Assembly (NCBI GenBank): GCA_934047225.1
Contig: OW203985.1
Location: forward strand, 4,853,501-4,917,500
DNA from: Ypsolopha sequella
Lineage: Eukaryota; Arthropoda; Insecta; Lepidoptera; Ypsolophidae
Reading direction: 5' to 3'
Length of the DNA stretch: 64,000 nt
Shown: piece after piece, positions 11,111 through 21,540 of the stretch
Numbering within the stretch: position 1 is the stretch's first letter
Layout of the letters: the number at the start of each line of letters is the position of its first letter
Notes under the pieces: generated by a model
What the model was told of the DNA's origin: nothing
The model's input: the letters and a program-made list of their open reading frames with translations, nothing else
Database searches by the model: none
Made by a program: the position numbers and the translations under genes

Positions 11111-11869
11111 AGGAATTTTTTGAACCCCCGAAAAAAAAGGGGCAGAAATCTGTGTATAAAAATTCTTTATAAAAAGAAATGAAACCCCACCAGAACATTT
11201 CATGTGAAGTAGGTTGCGAAGACTCATAGGCTCATAAAGTTATCAAATCTTAAGTAGCCCCCTAAATCTACAACCTCTAACTAGATTCGCAGTTGTTCGC
11301 AGAGTTATGAAACTATGAACTCTTTAGTGAATTGTATTATTTGCATTTCCTCTCTCAGTTGTAAAATTATTTTTTAATTGCTCCAAGTTGAAAAAATAAA
11401 AAAAAAAGAATTTAAATAAATATTATAATTCACCTATTATTTCACAATTTCCCAACTAGTTTCGCCCTATCGGCATTATCAAGGGATGGTTTATTTAGAT
11501 ATTGCACAAACAGTGCGTATGTAGGTAATATAACGAATGACAGCGATGACCAATACTAATTTATGGGTAATTAGGTACAATAAATAATGTGAACTGAAAT
11601 TGGTTGGGTAGTTTTCTACTTGGTGTTCCAATCGGATTAATTTCCCTTAAATAAAATTAACTTAATTTATTGGTATTGATTGAACTAACATTGTAAAAGA
11701 TTCTAATTTTGTAAAGCTACTTGACGTCGAAAAAATACATTAAAAATATACTTAACGTCGAAAAAATACATTAAAAATAGATCGCCACCTCATATTTAAT
11801 GCGATGGTATTGATTGATTCCGAAATATGTCTCATAAAATATTCAATCTATCTATCCATACCGTCACAA
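11111..11869. other. Intergenic; short direct duplication at 11720-11780
   Basis: Contains a tandem duplication of about 30 bp (CGTCGAAAAAATACATTAAA twice, at 11726 and 11755). Nothing else is recognised. Confidence 0.5.
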
Positions 11870-12112
11870 CATGAATCCCCGATGGGGTGTCAGAGGTGTT
11901 CTCATGTGTGAACTGTGAAATTTAAGTTCACACTTGGTACACCCGGTTTTCACCAACGATTATAACTTCCCAAACATGAATGGACCAACGGCTTAATGTG
12001 CCTTCTGAAGCACGCAGACTGGACACAAATGATTGTGCACTGCGAGGATTGAACCCACGACCTCTGCGTTAGCAGGCGAGCGCTCTACGTCTCGGCCACA
12101 GAGGAGGTAACA
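11870..12112 (-). mobile_element. SINE family A, copy 1 (tRNA head plus shared tail)
   Basis: On the minus strand the head at 12108-12035 is tRNA-like: GGCCGAGACGTAGAGCGCTC (A-box region), a CTGCTAA anticodon-like loop, and GTGGGTTCAATCCTCGC (B box). The 3' part reads CACCTCTGACACCCCATCGG then GGGATTCATGTTGTGACG. That tail recurs in copies at 12138, 23590 and 53245. The anticodon-like GCT suggests a serine tRNA ancestor; this is inference. Confidence 0.75.
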
Positions 12113-12137
12113 TCATGCAATATTGTAAATAAATATA

Positions 12138-12440
12138 GCGGAGGTACCCCAGGCGGTAGAACGATGTCCTCTCAATCTTGAGACCCACGTTCGATTCCCG
12201 GTCGGGCATACACTAGTGAGTGTTTGGAATTTATGTGCAAACTTAGTATTTTTATTACATATGATACTTACCACTTGCTGAACGGTGAAGGAAATTATTG
12301 TGAGGAAACCTGCATGCTCTAAAAAGCGTATATTTGAGCCCGAAGAACGGCTCACCATCCATTATATTGGGTGGTAATAATCGTTGGTGAAATGCGGGTG
12401 TACCCGGTGTGGACTCGGGGATTCATATCGTGACGATCTC
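12138..12440 (+). mobile_element. SINE family A, copy 2 (different tRNA head)
   Basis: The plus-strand tRNA-like head at 12145-12210 has CAGGCGGTAGAACGATG (A box) and CACGTTCGATTCCCGGTCGG (B box). The tail AATCGTTGGTGAAATGCGGG and CGGGGATTCATATCGTGACG matches the tail of the neighbouring minus-strand SINE, but the head differs clearly. The two lie head to head, 26 bp apart. Confidence 0.75.
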
Positions 12441-12447
12441 AGACCAA

Positions 12448-12648
12448 CTAAAAAGTCAAGACGTAGTTTACTTCATGTAGCGGGTGAAGCAGGCCTAAAG
12501 TGAGACAGTTTCGTATTCGTTGACGTCGTGAAACTCACACATGAGCACTAAGTCCCAGTATTTACTACGTGGCAACGCTCACTAAGAGCACACATGTTTA
12601 CAAAACCGGCCTCACTTCAATCTTGACAGCGCTTCATCTTGACTTTTT
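12448..12648. repeat. Possible 200-bp inverted-repeat element
   Basis: AAAAAGTCAAGACGTAG at the left is inverted at the right as CTTCATCTTGACTTTTT (14 of 17 match). Interior unrecognised. Weak MITE candidate immediately downstream of the SINE. Confidence 0.4.
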
Positions 12649-13262
12649 ATTTGGTATGAGGTGATGATATGATGAGTTTATATACCTTCGTTTTTTTTAT
12701 AAAACGAAGAATGTCCTAAATTTACCTATATTTAAGCTAGTATATACAATATTTACTCTGTTTAAGCTTAGATTCCTCCTTAAGCCCTGATTAGCAAATA
12801 GCAGTTCCAATTCAAATCATGTTCCATCTCCACTGCACACGAACTCCATTGAAGATGGTACTGATTGAAGTAGGTATAGTTGTATTACTATACCCAATTG
12901 AACCAGGTTCCTATGTACAACAAGTCTAAGCTGCTAGCGGTTTGCGACGGCAACCAGCGCATTGTGACCTGACAGATTACGGTGTAGCAGCTGTGGTTTG
13001 TTCTAATTTTCTCATTTAGTTTCAAATAATATGACACTCAGGGACATATTTAAGGGAACACAAGAAATGGTTGGATTCCTGTTTTAGTGACTTGGATTCT
13101 TTTTTGTTGGGTGAAAGCAGTAATTTTGCTATTTTCTATTTTGCTTCAACTTTTGATATTTGATTTGGATCAAATCAGCGCATCAGGTAAAATGAAATAC
13201 TTGTGAAACACAGACACGAGATGAAAATATTGTTTTCAAATTAAATCTGAATCATTATATGA
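12649..13262. other. No feature seen
   Basis: AT-rich intergenic sequence up to the BEL element; no repeat or coding signal recognised. Confidence 0.4.
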
Positions 13263-14502
13263 GAGGTGTTAACGCCTTGCATGTGTGCGTACATGACCTA
13301 CACACATGCACACGGCGAGATAACGGGTTACCAGCTCGGCGGCGACGCTGCCGCCATTGCCGGCTGTTACTTCGTTCACTTCACCTTCGCATACGGTACC
13401 TGGTGCACACGCACGACGCAATCATTTTGTAATATCAATAAAATTAGTAAACATCGAAGGAGTTCTTTTTTACCACCGCATTCCACGACCGAGTCTCCAC
13501 CTCACAAACGCCCAGTTCTTAACATTGGTCCTTCGAGTCGAACATTGGCCTCCAGAGCTGGCGAAACAAGAACAAAGGAAACGCGACGTGGTGACATCGA
13601 GCCGCCATTACGTGGAACATTGCCGAGAAGATTACTTTCTACGAATTTGTGTTCAAACATTAAACACCGTACATAGTGAAGCAACTTGAAGAAATCATTA
13701 CTTCATAACATTATAAAGGATTGCAGTGAGCTATTGGAGAATCACACATAGTTCAAAGGGTATTCTACTAGAAGACCTGGAGGGTATCGTTATTGTGAGT
13801 TCGTTCCAATTTTACCTTTATTACCTATCATTTATTCATTACTCATCCATGAGATAAAATCAGCAATAATCTGATTACCTATACATTGCCATTATCTTTG
13901 TGGTTAAAACATACATAAGTCGCACTTTATAAGCGAAATTACAAACATTATTGCAAATTCTTGTAACCTACTTGCAAGTTACAATAAAAAACATTAAAAC
14001 CCATTTATTTCATTACAGGCTTATTGCCAAATTACCGTTAAGCTAAATTCATTATAGCTACATACCTACTCGGGTATTTATCTTCAAAATCTATAATTTC
14101 AGAGATTCTTGGGTGATAGTTTCAGCGGTCTGTGTGTGAACTGTGTTTATGTTGTGTTAATCGTAGCAATTGTTTTACATAAATTCCAGCTAACTGCTTT
14201 GTTACTGCGTGTCGCTGCGCCCGCTTGCCACGCACGCAGCCGCTGCTTGCCGCCGCGACCATCTACCTCAAACCGGTTTTGCATACACGGCTTGCGGAAC
14301 GCTTTTGAATGCGCACGGCTTTTATCGACATTACTGCACGCTCACTTCGCTTCATTGTTTAAAATTTAAGTATCTTTCTTATTTTTCTTCTTAAAAGTTT
14401 TTATTTCTGTATAATCGTGTCATTCTATTACATAGCAGTTTACACTACAGTAACACGACGCGCAATAAGTGAGTACCTATTGTTACTGGCTGTACTAACA
14501 TA

Positions 14503-14994
14503 ATGGACATAAAAACATTGATTAAAAAGCGAGCTTCCTTTAAAAGTAAAGTAACTCAATTCAGAAGTTACTTAGAACCAATAGAATCATGTCAAAGGTT
14601 AAACGGACTTCAAATCAACGAACTTACTATTCGGTTATCTAAAACCGATGAACTTTACACCGATTATGATACGGTACAGTCTGAAATAGAAAATCTGTGT
14701 GAAATTCCAGATGAGCAGTTCGCAGAGCGCGAAACGTTCGAGACCCTGTACTTCAAGGCCGTCGCCGTCGCCCGAGAGTTGTTGGCGCGGCACGAGCAAT
14801 CCGTTGCCAGCGACGACGGCTCCGGATCGGTCACAGGTTCTTGTACTGCACATGGAGGTACCAAAAATATTAAACTTCCTACCATACACTTGCCTTCCTT
14901 TTCGGGCCAATATCATGACTGGTTAGAATTCCGTGACACATTTAACTCGCTCATACACTTAGACACGTCTATACCTAAAATCAATCAATGTTAA
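14503..14994 (+). pseudogene. Truncated BEL/Pao Gag (DUF1759-type)
   Basis: Encodes an open frame of 163 residues. In BEL/Pao elements this region is the N-terminal part of Gag, which forms the virus-like particle. The N-terminus (MDIKTLIKKRASFKSKVTQF) is the usual helical start, followed by a Glu-rich helical stretch, a Ser/Gly linker at about residues 110-122, and the conserved block LPTIHLPSFSGQYHDWLEF then RDTFNSLIH at about 128-152, diagnostic of DUF1759. The frame stops two codons after KINQ, where the sequence jumps into the inverted LTR; the rest of gag and all of pol are missing. Shadow frames on both strands are ignored. The start is chosen as the first ATG ahead of the conserved region. 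Confidence 0.8.
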
Positions 14995-15246
14995 GAACTG
15001 GGCGTTTGTGAGGTGGAGACTCGGTCGTGGAATGCGGTGGTAAAAAAGAACTCCTTCGATGTTTACTAATTTTATTGATATTACAAAATGATTGCGTCGT
15101 GCGTGTGCACCAGGTACCGTATGCGAAGGTGAAGTGAACGAAGTAACAGCCGGCAATGGCGGCAGCGTCGCCGCCGAGCTGGGAACCCGTTATCTCGCCG
15201 TGTGCATGTGTGTAGGTCATGTACGCACACATGCAAGGCGTTAACA
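14986..15246 (-). repeat. Inverted fragment of the BEL LTR (5' 261 bp)
   Basis: Reverse complement of 13267-13527; the single difference I see is in the block near 15184 (GGGAACCCG against GGTTACC on the other copy). The junction with gag lies at CAATG (14986-14990), where the bases fit both gag and the LTR, a possible microhomology join. Confidence 0.85.
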
Positions 15247-15250
15247 GAGG

Positions 15251-15377
15251 ATTGAAACTTCAGAAAGTAATTTTAGCTCATTGCTACTCGATTATTAATT
15301 AAGTAATTTAAGGGTCCGATGATATTTTACGAGTTTATAAGTATGATTTTCATTTATTAAAAGTCGCGTGAGCTGAC
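15251..15377. other. Spacer between BEL and Penelope remnants
   Basis: AT-rich; GATTTTCATTTATTAAAAG may be a diverged extension of the Penelope inverted repeat. Nothing else. Confidence 0.35.
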
Positions 15378-16065
15378 ATACTAAATTATAATTACATACG
15401 GCTTTAACACTCACGTGTGATTGTTGTTGTCTATATGCCAACCATTTCACCGAGAAACCAATTGCAACGTGTCCACAAGACTGTCTGAACATATTCGATC
15501 CATAAAGAACCTGGATATTAACGGATCAGCAGTAGAAGAACATGCACTTAATTCGGATGTGACCCACTACATCCGTTTCAACAAGGCTACAGTATTAGTG
15601 AAGGAGAAATATACGATTCCTCGCAAAATACACAAAGCCATCGAGATAAGTCGTTATCCCAACTTCAACAGGGATCATGGTTGGCAGCTGACTCCGTCTT
15701 GGAAACCCGTTCTCGATGGATCGAGCAAATCTAGGACAGTGCCCAGTGACGACGTTGTGAGCTCGGTCTGTTTAATAACCGCCCCTAATAAAGAATAATT
15801 ACAACAATTAAAAGACCACCATCCCACCTCCTTTGATGACGCAGCCAACACTTAGCGCATGAGCAATGTGTGCAGTTCGCCGATCGGCAGCTGCCAGTGC
15901 CCGTTTGACAACGACGGTGAAAGCCGCGTCGTCGTCCTAAGAACGAGTGCCCTTGATAATCCCGAAATTTTATTGGTGAAACGGTTATCATATAGTCAAC
16001 AACAATCACACGTGAGTGTTCAAACCGTATGTAATTATAATTTAGTTTTCATTTAGTTATAATAA
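15378..16065 (+). mobile_element. 5'-truncated Penelope-like element with inverted terminal copy
   Basis: Holds the C-terminal endonuclease frame (15421-15798) and about 260 bp of 3' sequence. The stretch 15385-15455 (AATTATAATTACATACGG, AACACTCACGTGTGATTGTT) is inverted at 15968-16045. Penelope-like elements are known for partial copies of themselves placed in direct or inverted orientation at the 5' side, so this fits a 5'-truncated insertion with an inverted partial copy. Flanking duplications were not found. Confidence 0.65.
15421..15798 (+). pseudogene. Penelope-like element C-terminal (GIY-YIG) fragment
   Basis: Reading frame of 125 codons. From about residue 15 it matches the distal half of the GIY-YIG endonuclease of Penelope-like elements: TRLSEHIRSIKN (conserved Arg and His), SAVEEHALNSDVTHYIRF, then IHKAIEISRYPNFNRDHGW and the end LTPSWKPVL. 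The Ile-Glu-Ile followed by Asn-Arg-Asp pattern is typical. The GIY and YIG strands that should precede TRLSEH are gone, replaced by the inverted repeat, and reverse transcriptase is absent, so the product cannot be an active nuclease. The annotated ATG is not a natural start. Confidence 0.75.
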
Positions 16066-16794
16066 AGATTATAAAACGTAATGCAAAAATTAACAAATAC
16101 ATGGAAAACGAAGCATATGAAAATTTCGAGTAACTTCACAATTTCTTAGCGTCTATCTAATTGTCTTGTATTGCAAAAATTGCATTCTTCAAAGGTTATA
16201 AAATTATTATAATTATCAAAGAGAAAGTAAAATTTAGCACTAAAAGAACCCCAGTTCCACAGGTGCAATAGGTATTACGCTGCATACAAATTGATTGTTG
16301 TAGAACTTTGACTAAACTGCATAATACACACTAGAAGATTCAGTAAACCTCAATACAGCTCTGTGTTTGAACACTGGTCGCTTTATGTGTGTTTGCTCGT
16401 TTTGCATTTTGATGAACTCTGTTCACATTCGTTGCCGATTTGGAACCTGTTTTTTCAAAATATATCGTTTTTTTATTTAGGTAAAATATTAGAGTACTTA
16501 ACTGCTTGGTAACAAATAACTTATTAAACGTAGAGGTAGATATAGTAGGTATTAGCTATAATAAGGTATTAGCTATAAGCTGCTTAGCTCCGAAAATCAT
16601 TAATGTTAGTGACTGAAAGCATTTACTAAAAAACTTTAACGATAGTTAGTATATACCAAAATGTTTATATTCAGATGTAGAGGGAAGTCACACGAAGAGG
16701 TTTCGCCTTTCAGGTCATTTAGAGGTCAAATTCAATAGAATTGTCTTTGCATAGGGTTAATTGAAAAGCTTAAATTTTTGATGATGTAGCATTA
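16066..16794. other. No feature seen
   Basis: AT-rich; GTATTAGCTATA is duplicated at 16549-16576. No gene or repeat family recognised. Confidence 0.4.
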
Positions 16795-17160
16795 AAAAGT
16801 ATTTTAGGGTTCCGTAACCGAAGGGTGCTAAACGGGATCCTTTTACTAAGCCTCCGCTGTCCGTCTGCATGTCCGTCTTTCCTTCTGTTCTTCTGCCCGT
16901 TCGCCGTTCCGTCTGGTAAGGTTGCCAGATGGTCGGGATTCGTCGGGATTGTCCCGACATTTCATATGATGTCCAGAGTCCCGACAAAATAAAAATTTTA
17001 CCTACAAATAACTGAGAAGGACGGTCGGCTAGCAAAAAAGTATTTTGTTGTAAAAAATAATTTTTTGGTTCGTAATATTTATTTGTCCCAAACATAATCC
17101 CAAAATCCCGATTTTTTTAAATTTTGCCCAGATATTTCGATTTTCCCATCTGGCAACCCT
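16795..17160 (-). repeat. GGGTTCCGT-type repeat (family F) split by a MITE
   Basis: The left part (16803-16917) is the reverse of the family F block seen at 49500-49610: AGGGTTCCGTAACC then the GTCCGTCTG / TCCGTCTTTCC run. At 16918 it is interrupted by the GGTTGCCAGATGG element. Family F also occurs at 20868, 35212, 35800 and 49380, and related ends bound 32391-33115. Confidence 0.6.
16918..17158. mobile_element. MITE with GGTTGCCAGATGG termini, nested
   Basis: About 240 bp with inverted ends (AAGGTTGCCAGATGGTCGGG at left, CCCATCTGGCAACCC at right) and secondary inverted TCCCGAC/GTCGGGA motifs. No coding capacity. It lies at the edge of a family F repeat, so it is the younger of the two. Confidence 0.7.
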
Positions 17161-18344
17161 AGTCACAGGGGTGTTCAGCTTCAGCCGTTATAGGCAGCCA
17201 GTAGAAATTTTGACAGAATACGTGTCACTATGGCCAGTGTAACGGGAAATAATGAAATTTAAAAATATCTAAGTCAACGGGGTTCCTCATACAAAAACCT
17301 CGAAAAAGTAAATTTTTTTTAACTTAATTTGTTTCAGATATTATACATACAAGTTTCAAATTTGGTCATATTTTAGTAAATATTCAAAAGTGAAACAATA
17401 AATTATAAAATTTGTTTATAATTTTTTTTTTATTATTTATTTCCCTTTAACTACCTTTAAACACAAACGATCAATTTCCGTAATGACTAAATGTATCATT
17501 ACTGTATTATAGACCCTAACATTCGTGGGTCTGCGAGACCCGATGTCCGTGGAGTGAGATTTTTTTATATCCGCAGTTAAAGAGTAATGTAATTATAGGG
17601 ATAGGAAACTGCCATCCCCAGGGAACAACCTATTGCCTGTGTATATAAATATATATTATACATAAGTGAATATAACCATTTGAATAAAAATTCAATATTG
17701 GTTCATTCAAGATTTTCCTGGTAATATTCAATTGTGTACCAGCCAATGCTATTCAGAGTAATTGAAACCCAACAAATTCCATGTTCAATTCAAACAATAG
17801 AACAGGTTTAATGAACACGAACCCTTATATAGGCCCTTATTCAGAGCCACTGGTTAAACCTGTACACCTTAACCATGTATTTTTAAGTCGTTAGGTACCA
17901 CTGACTTTTTAATTGCGGAAATCATTATCTTCGACTGTGAAAAAAGACAACACAGTGCTGTATTGATTCCTAGTTCTATAAAGTGTAGTTTGAAGCAGTT
18001 TTGGTGTCCCTGTACACAGGCAAATTCATACTAGTTCCTGTTTTGATGAATTCTCTTGAAAAAATTGAATTTATTTTTGCAATCAGTTAGGTACGTGATT
18101 TTTCTTGTTTTCATTTCCTGCTACAGAAAATGTGGAAAATATCATAAAAAATATCAAAAACCTGCAAAAACTAAAAGTTGCAATTTTTCAGTGAATTGCG
18201 TTCGTTCCAGCGACAAAAGCTACACCGTACCAGAAAAAAGGTGCTCCCAAAAATTTATTTTTAGTTTGGGCATTTGAAAAATACAAAACTTATATGTTCA
18301 GATTGATTACCTACATGTTTACAGTGTTACAAGGATCTGATGGC
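17161..18344. other. No gene seen
   Basis: AT-rich intergenic DNA. The 73-codon frame at 18056-18277 has no recognisable domain. Nothing else supported. Confidence 0.4.
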
Positions 18345-18870
18345 GCGTGGATGACAGTGACAGGGAGGCGCAGCTGTGAAACAAGGAGTATGGTAGCGGG
18401 GTTAGTTCTGATTTTGGGCACAACCAATCCACGCGCCATAAGACCGTTGTAGCACTGTATATGCAAATGGAGCCTGATAACGTAACATGAGATAAACATA
18501 TCAGGTGGTAGAGCTGATGCCGGGCTCGACTGTGGAGGTACCATCATCTTACTTGGAGACCCCCTCGAAGTAATTCGGGGGAGAGTAAGAGGACAGCTCA
18601 CAGGCAAAAAACCAGGAGTCCCACCATGCCTGGGACTGATGGATGGCGGTATATCTATCCCTAATAGCCGGGCCTTATATGGAACAGTCTGGTGACGAGC
18701 AGCGGCGTCACTGGTGCGAGGGTTCCGGCACCGCGCTCACCAACCCGCCTGCCCAGCGTGTGTGGGTATGGGCAATTCTTCCAGGATGACCGCTGGGAGT
18801 GGCAAAGTCCTGGAAAAGCTTATGTCCAGCAGTGGATGAACTAGGCTGAGGGATGGATGGAGATAAACAT
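18345..18870 (+). mobile_element. RTE-like non-LTR retrotransposon 3' remnant, copy 1
   Basis: Matches the inverted copies at 27228-27556 and 48692-49050 over several hundred bases (GGAGACCCCCTCGAAGTAAT, GCGCTCACCAACCCGCC, GGCAATTCTTCCAGGATGAC). Near the end the plus strand encodes GKAYVQQWM followed by Asn-stop; the EAYVQQW ending is the usual C-terminus of RTE-clade reverse transcriptases. The rest is not translatable as RT, so this is either a decayed LINE or a SINE that borrowed an RTE tail. Confidence 0.6.
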
Positions 18871-19145
18871 GCATGTTCTAAAATTAAATATAGATATACT
18901 TACTGTAATAATATTTCAAGTGTACTTGAAATATACTAATATTCTAATACTAAAGCACATATCGGCGGTGAAAAGATAAAATAAGATATGTGCCACTTTT
19001 TGGTAAAATATGTTACGTATATTGTTATAATCAGCAAAAAAAGCGCTATTTTTGACGTTAGATATTTTATCTCCCTTTTTGTCTTATATCATTCAATTTT
19101 TGTAAGAAAATTTGTAAAAAAAAATTAGAAACATACAAAAATAGT
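18871..19145. other. No feature seen
   Basis: AT-rich sequence with no recognised repeat. Confidence 0.35.
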
Positions 19146-19425
19146 AGTTTATGCTACAAGAGCGAAAAGGAATAAATTACGAGGACGATTTAAAACACGA
19201 GTGTAGCGAGTGTTTTAAACGTAACCGACTAATTTATTGCTCTTACGCCCGTCTATAATACTACGTTTTTCAATGCATAGTGTGAGGAAATAAAACAAAT
19301 ATAATCTTGTGAACTTTACATGATGATTGGCACAAAAGGACTGTAACCAGAGCCATTAAACAGTGGAAAAAAAAGCTTAACATTTATGGTACACAGGAAA
19401 GGTTGCAGGTTAGCGAACTTCTCGT
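19146..19425 (+). repeat. Dispersed repeat I, copy 2
   Basis: Shares TAGTTTATGCTACAAGAGCG, GGACGATTTAAAACACGAG, TTTTTCAATGCATAGTGTGA and CAGGAAAGGTTGCAGGTTAG with the copies at 7775 (inverted) and 35440. It is the copy with the fullest palindromic core. Confidence 0.7.
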
Positions 19426-19689
19426 AAATAAATTAAAAATAAATTAATTAATTGTACAAAATTACGATTTTGAAATTTTTGAAGGAATAATTTCTTGATT
19501 TATTTGATCCCCACGTAAAGTTTCTTTAGCGAAGCTGAAGGCCAAACCGCGTTACCGAACGAAATAATTTTTAGATCGCTTATTTAATTCCAATCTTTAT
19601 GGTCTTTACTTTTGATGTTATGCGTGTTCTTACATACATACATACAAAATTTTCTAAAAATTCTGTTTTGGCTTCTGCAGTATTGCAAT
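19426..19689. other. No feature seen
   Basis: AT-rich; a short CATACATACATA microsatellite at about 19634. Confidence 0.35.
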
Positions 19690-20320
19690 GAAGTAGTCCC
19701 CACCCAAGCGGCGGGTCATCGGCCACACACCCCCGACAGGACCCCGGCAGCCGCGTGGTGGGGACGACTCCTTATCAACGAGAGCAGAGGTCACGGCCGG
19801 GAGTTCCGTGCTTATCTCCATCCGTGACAGATCGAAAAGTGAAAGTGACCGGTCCCGCGCTCGTGACTCCCTCCCGTTGGGATCCCTGGTTGTGCCCCCC
19901 CCGCGTTTGGATTACAGTGTTAACAGTGAGACAAGGATTGCAGTGATATTTGTGACGCCTGGATTGCAGTTCCGTCGGGATAAACCCCGGATAGGAGTAA
20001 AGAGTTTTAAATCGCGACCGCGCTCCCTTCTGCCTTACTGTCCAGCCGATTAGCCTGCATTACGGCCCGCGACTTGAAGTCACCCCGGCGCTCCATAGGG
20101 AGTTGGTTGTGAAAAGGTCGGAAGACCTGAGCACGTCCAGCCCTCTATAGGGGCGACAGGAACTGTTGAGGCGCGAGGCCCAGCCATTGGCGCGGGCGGC
20201 GGCTGGGCAGGATTGTTTCCGAATAACCGCATCTAAATCAAATAAAACTCTTCTCTCCACCTCGGTTCAACCGAATGTGGAGGACCCCGAACTCATACAG
20301 TGAAACAATAAAGTGAAACC
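19690..20320. other. GC-rich island, possible retroelement leader or LTR remnant
   Basis: About 600 bp far richer in G and C than anything else here, with CpG-bearing blocks (AGCGGCGGGTCATCGG, TTGGCGCGGGCGGCGG). Frames on both strands run 60-80 codons (19808-20053 plus, 20060-20260 minus) but match no family I know. AATAAA at about 20241 and 20311 and the duplicated ATATCATCACA at 20460 and 20481 could belong to an LTR or LINE leader. A CpG-island-like host exon cannot be excluded, but no splice-bounded coding segment was found. Confidence 0.35.
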
Positions 20321-20867
20321 GTGTACTTTTATAGACAGCAAGGACTCTGCTAGTGTTAAGTTAAGGAACCCTTTTGAAGAACGCAGGAATAAAGATAGTT
20401 ATAATTTCTGTTACCGTGCCCTGGTGTTTTAATCATATACAACCCGTCCCAAGAGCGTGTATATCATCACAACCTAACCGGTATATCATCACAGTATTAT
20501 ACTTTACACAGCAATTAATCTTTTCAAAAAATATTACATGTTCAGTTACGATTTCGTTACGATAGATAGATTTAATATTATGTCACTTATTTAATGATAA
20601 ACTTTCGCAAAGCACTTCTACTTCATCAAATTATGTAAAGTCAAAAAATTCTTCAACGGTTTTTTCAGTTACAGAAAATCGACATACAAATTTATCCCAG
20701 AGCAGCGAAGATTGGTCGCACGCGCCAGGGTGACCGCATCATTCTGTGGTCACAACTCTGTGTGCACAGCGGCCATTCCGATTAAATGGCCCACGTGGCG
20801 AATATGCCGGGAAAATGCAGTTTATGATGCCGGTAATGTATATTCTTGCCATTTGTTTCCGTGACCC
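20321..20867. other. No feature seen
   Basis: Apart from the ATATCATCACA direct duplication noted with the GC-rich island, nothing is recognised. Confidence 0.35.
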
Positions 20868-20975
20868 CAGAATTTGAGGATTTTTGGGATTCCGTACCTT
20901 AAAAGGAATAATAGAACCCTTACAAGATCACTCTCGCGTCCACCGTCTGTTACAGAGGTTTTCCTCAAAAACTTA
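20868..20975 (-). repeat. Family F repeat fragment
   Basis: GGGATTCCGTACCTTAAAAG followed by GAACCCTTACAAGATCACT resembles the inverse of 36010-36055 (GATCCTATAAGGGTTCCG, AAGGTACGGAACCCTA). Confidence 0.5.
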
Positions 20976-21000
20976 TTTCCTCAACAAATGTAACGTGTTG

Positions 21001-21083
21001 ATGACGTGAAGATACATAATAACGTGAACACACATAATAACGTGAAGACACATAATGACGTGAACACACATAATGACGTGCTC
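21001..21083. repeat. 18-bp tandem repeat, about 4.5 units
   Basis: Unit A-A-T-R-A-C-G-T-G-A-A-S-A-C-A-C-A-T (for example AATAACGTGAACACACAT) repeated without spacers. Each TGACGTGA variant resembles a CRE-type bZIP site, but nothing shows regulatory use. Confidence 0.8.
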
Positions 21084-21313
21084 ATTAAATTTAACCACCA
21101 CTCATCTTACTGATACAATTTCGTTTTATTACCTTTGCAAAGACATAAAAGTTTTCCTCGCTTTTTCATAGAAAATGACCTTTGGTCGCATAAAGTCCAC
21201 TATATTAAAGTATTCACTTTCTCAAAACGTCCACAGTATCAAAATACCCATTCCATAATGTTCACGCATGCGTGTGCGTGAGTACGTTTGGTTTGGTATA
21301 TTTATTAGTCTAT
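21084..21313. other. No feature seen
   Basis: AT-rich spacer between the tandem repeat and the MITE. Confidence 0.35.
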
Positions 21314-21540
21314 CCCCCGGTTTCTGAAAGGCCAATCAATGTTAACAGTAGATTAAAAAATAATTATGTGTGGATTAAGCCAGGAAAAGTGGGAATTTTA
21401 CATTGAAATCAAAAATTAACTAAGTTAATTATTGATTCATCACTATTCAGACTTCATATATGCTTTATTTTCATCGTTATTTGCGGTTAAAGTTTTTTTA
21501 ATCTACTGTTAACTTTGATTGGCCTTTCAGAAACCGGGGG
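21314..21540 (+). mobile_element. MITE family E, copy 1 (227 bp)
   Basis: Starts CCCCCGGTTTCTGAAAGGCC and ends with its inverse GGCCTTTCAGAAACCGGGGG. Inner arms continue through GTTAACAGTAGATTAAAAAA. A copy of exactly the same length in the opposite orientation is at 40682. No coding capacity; the target duplication is ambiguous. Confidence 0.85.

Larger units (their letters stand above)
13263..15250 (+). mobile_element. Deleted BEL/Pao LTR retrotransposon ending in an inverted LTR fragment
   Basis: The left end starts TGTTAACGCCTTGC at 13267. The right end, at 15246, is the reverse complement of the same terminus. Both are flanked by the 4-bp direct repeat GAGG (13263-13266 and 15247-15250), so the structure integrated, or was resolved, as one unit. 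Bases 13267-13527 reappear inverted at 14986-15246 with about one difference in 261 bp, which argues for a young event. Between them are the rest of the LTR/leader and a truncated gag. pol and a normal 3' LTR are absent. The 3' limit of the left LTR and the primer binding site could not be set. Confidence 0.8.

Noticed and set aside
13266..13676. 136-codon plus-strand frame as a gene
   Set aside because: It lies within the BEL LTR and its left part is repeated inverted at 14981-15232, so it is LTR sequence.
14635..14926. Three frames overlapping the gag region
   Set aside because: Shadows of the BEL gag frame in other frames and strands.
15785..16056. Frames in the Penelope 3' region
   Set aside because: No domain; they overlap the element's inverted repeat.
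19755..20260. Frames in the GC-rich island as host exons
   Set aside because: Open on both strands, as expected from GC-rich DNA; no domain or convincing splice-bounded segment.
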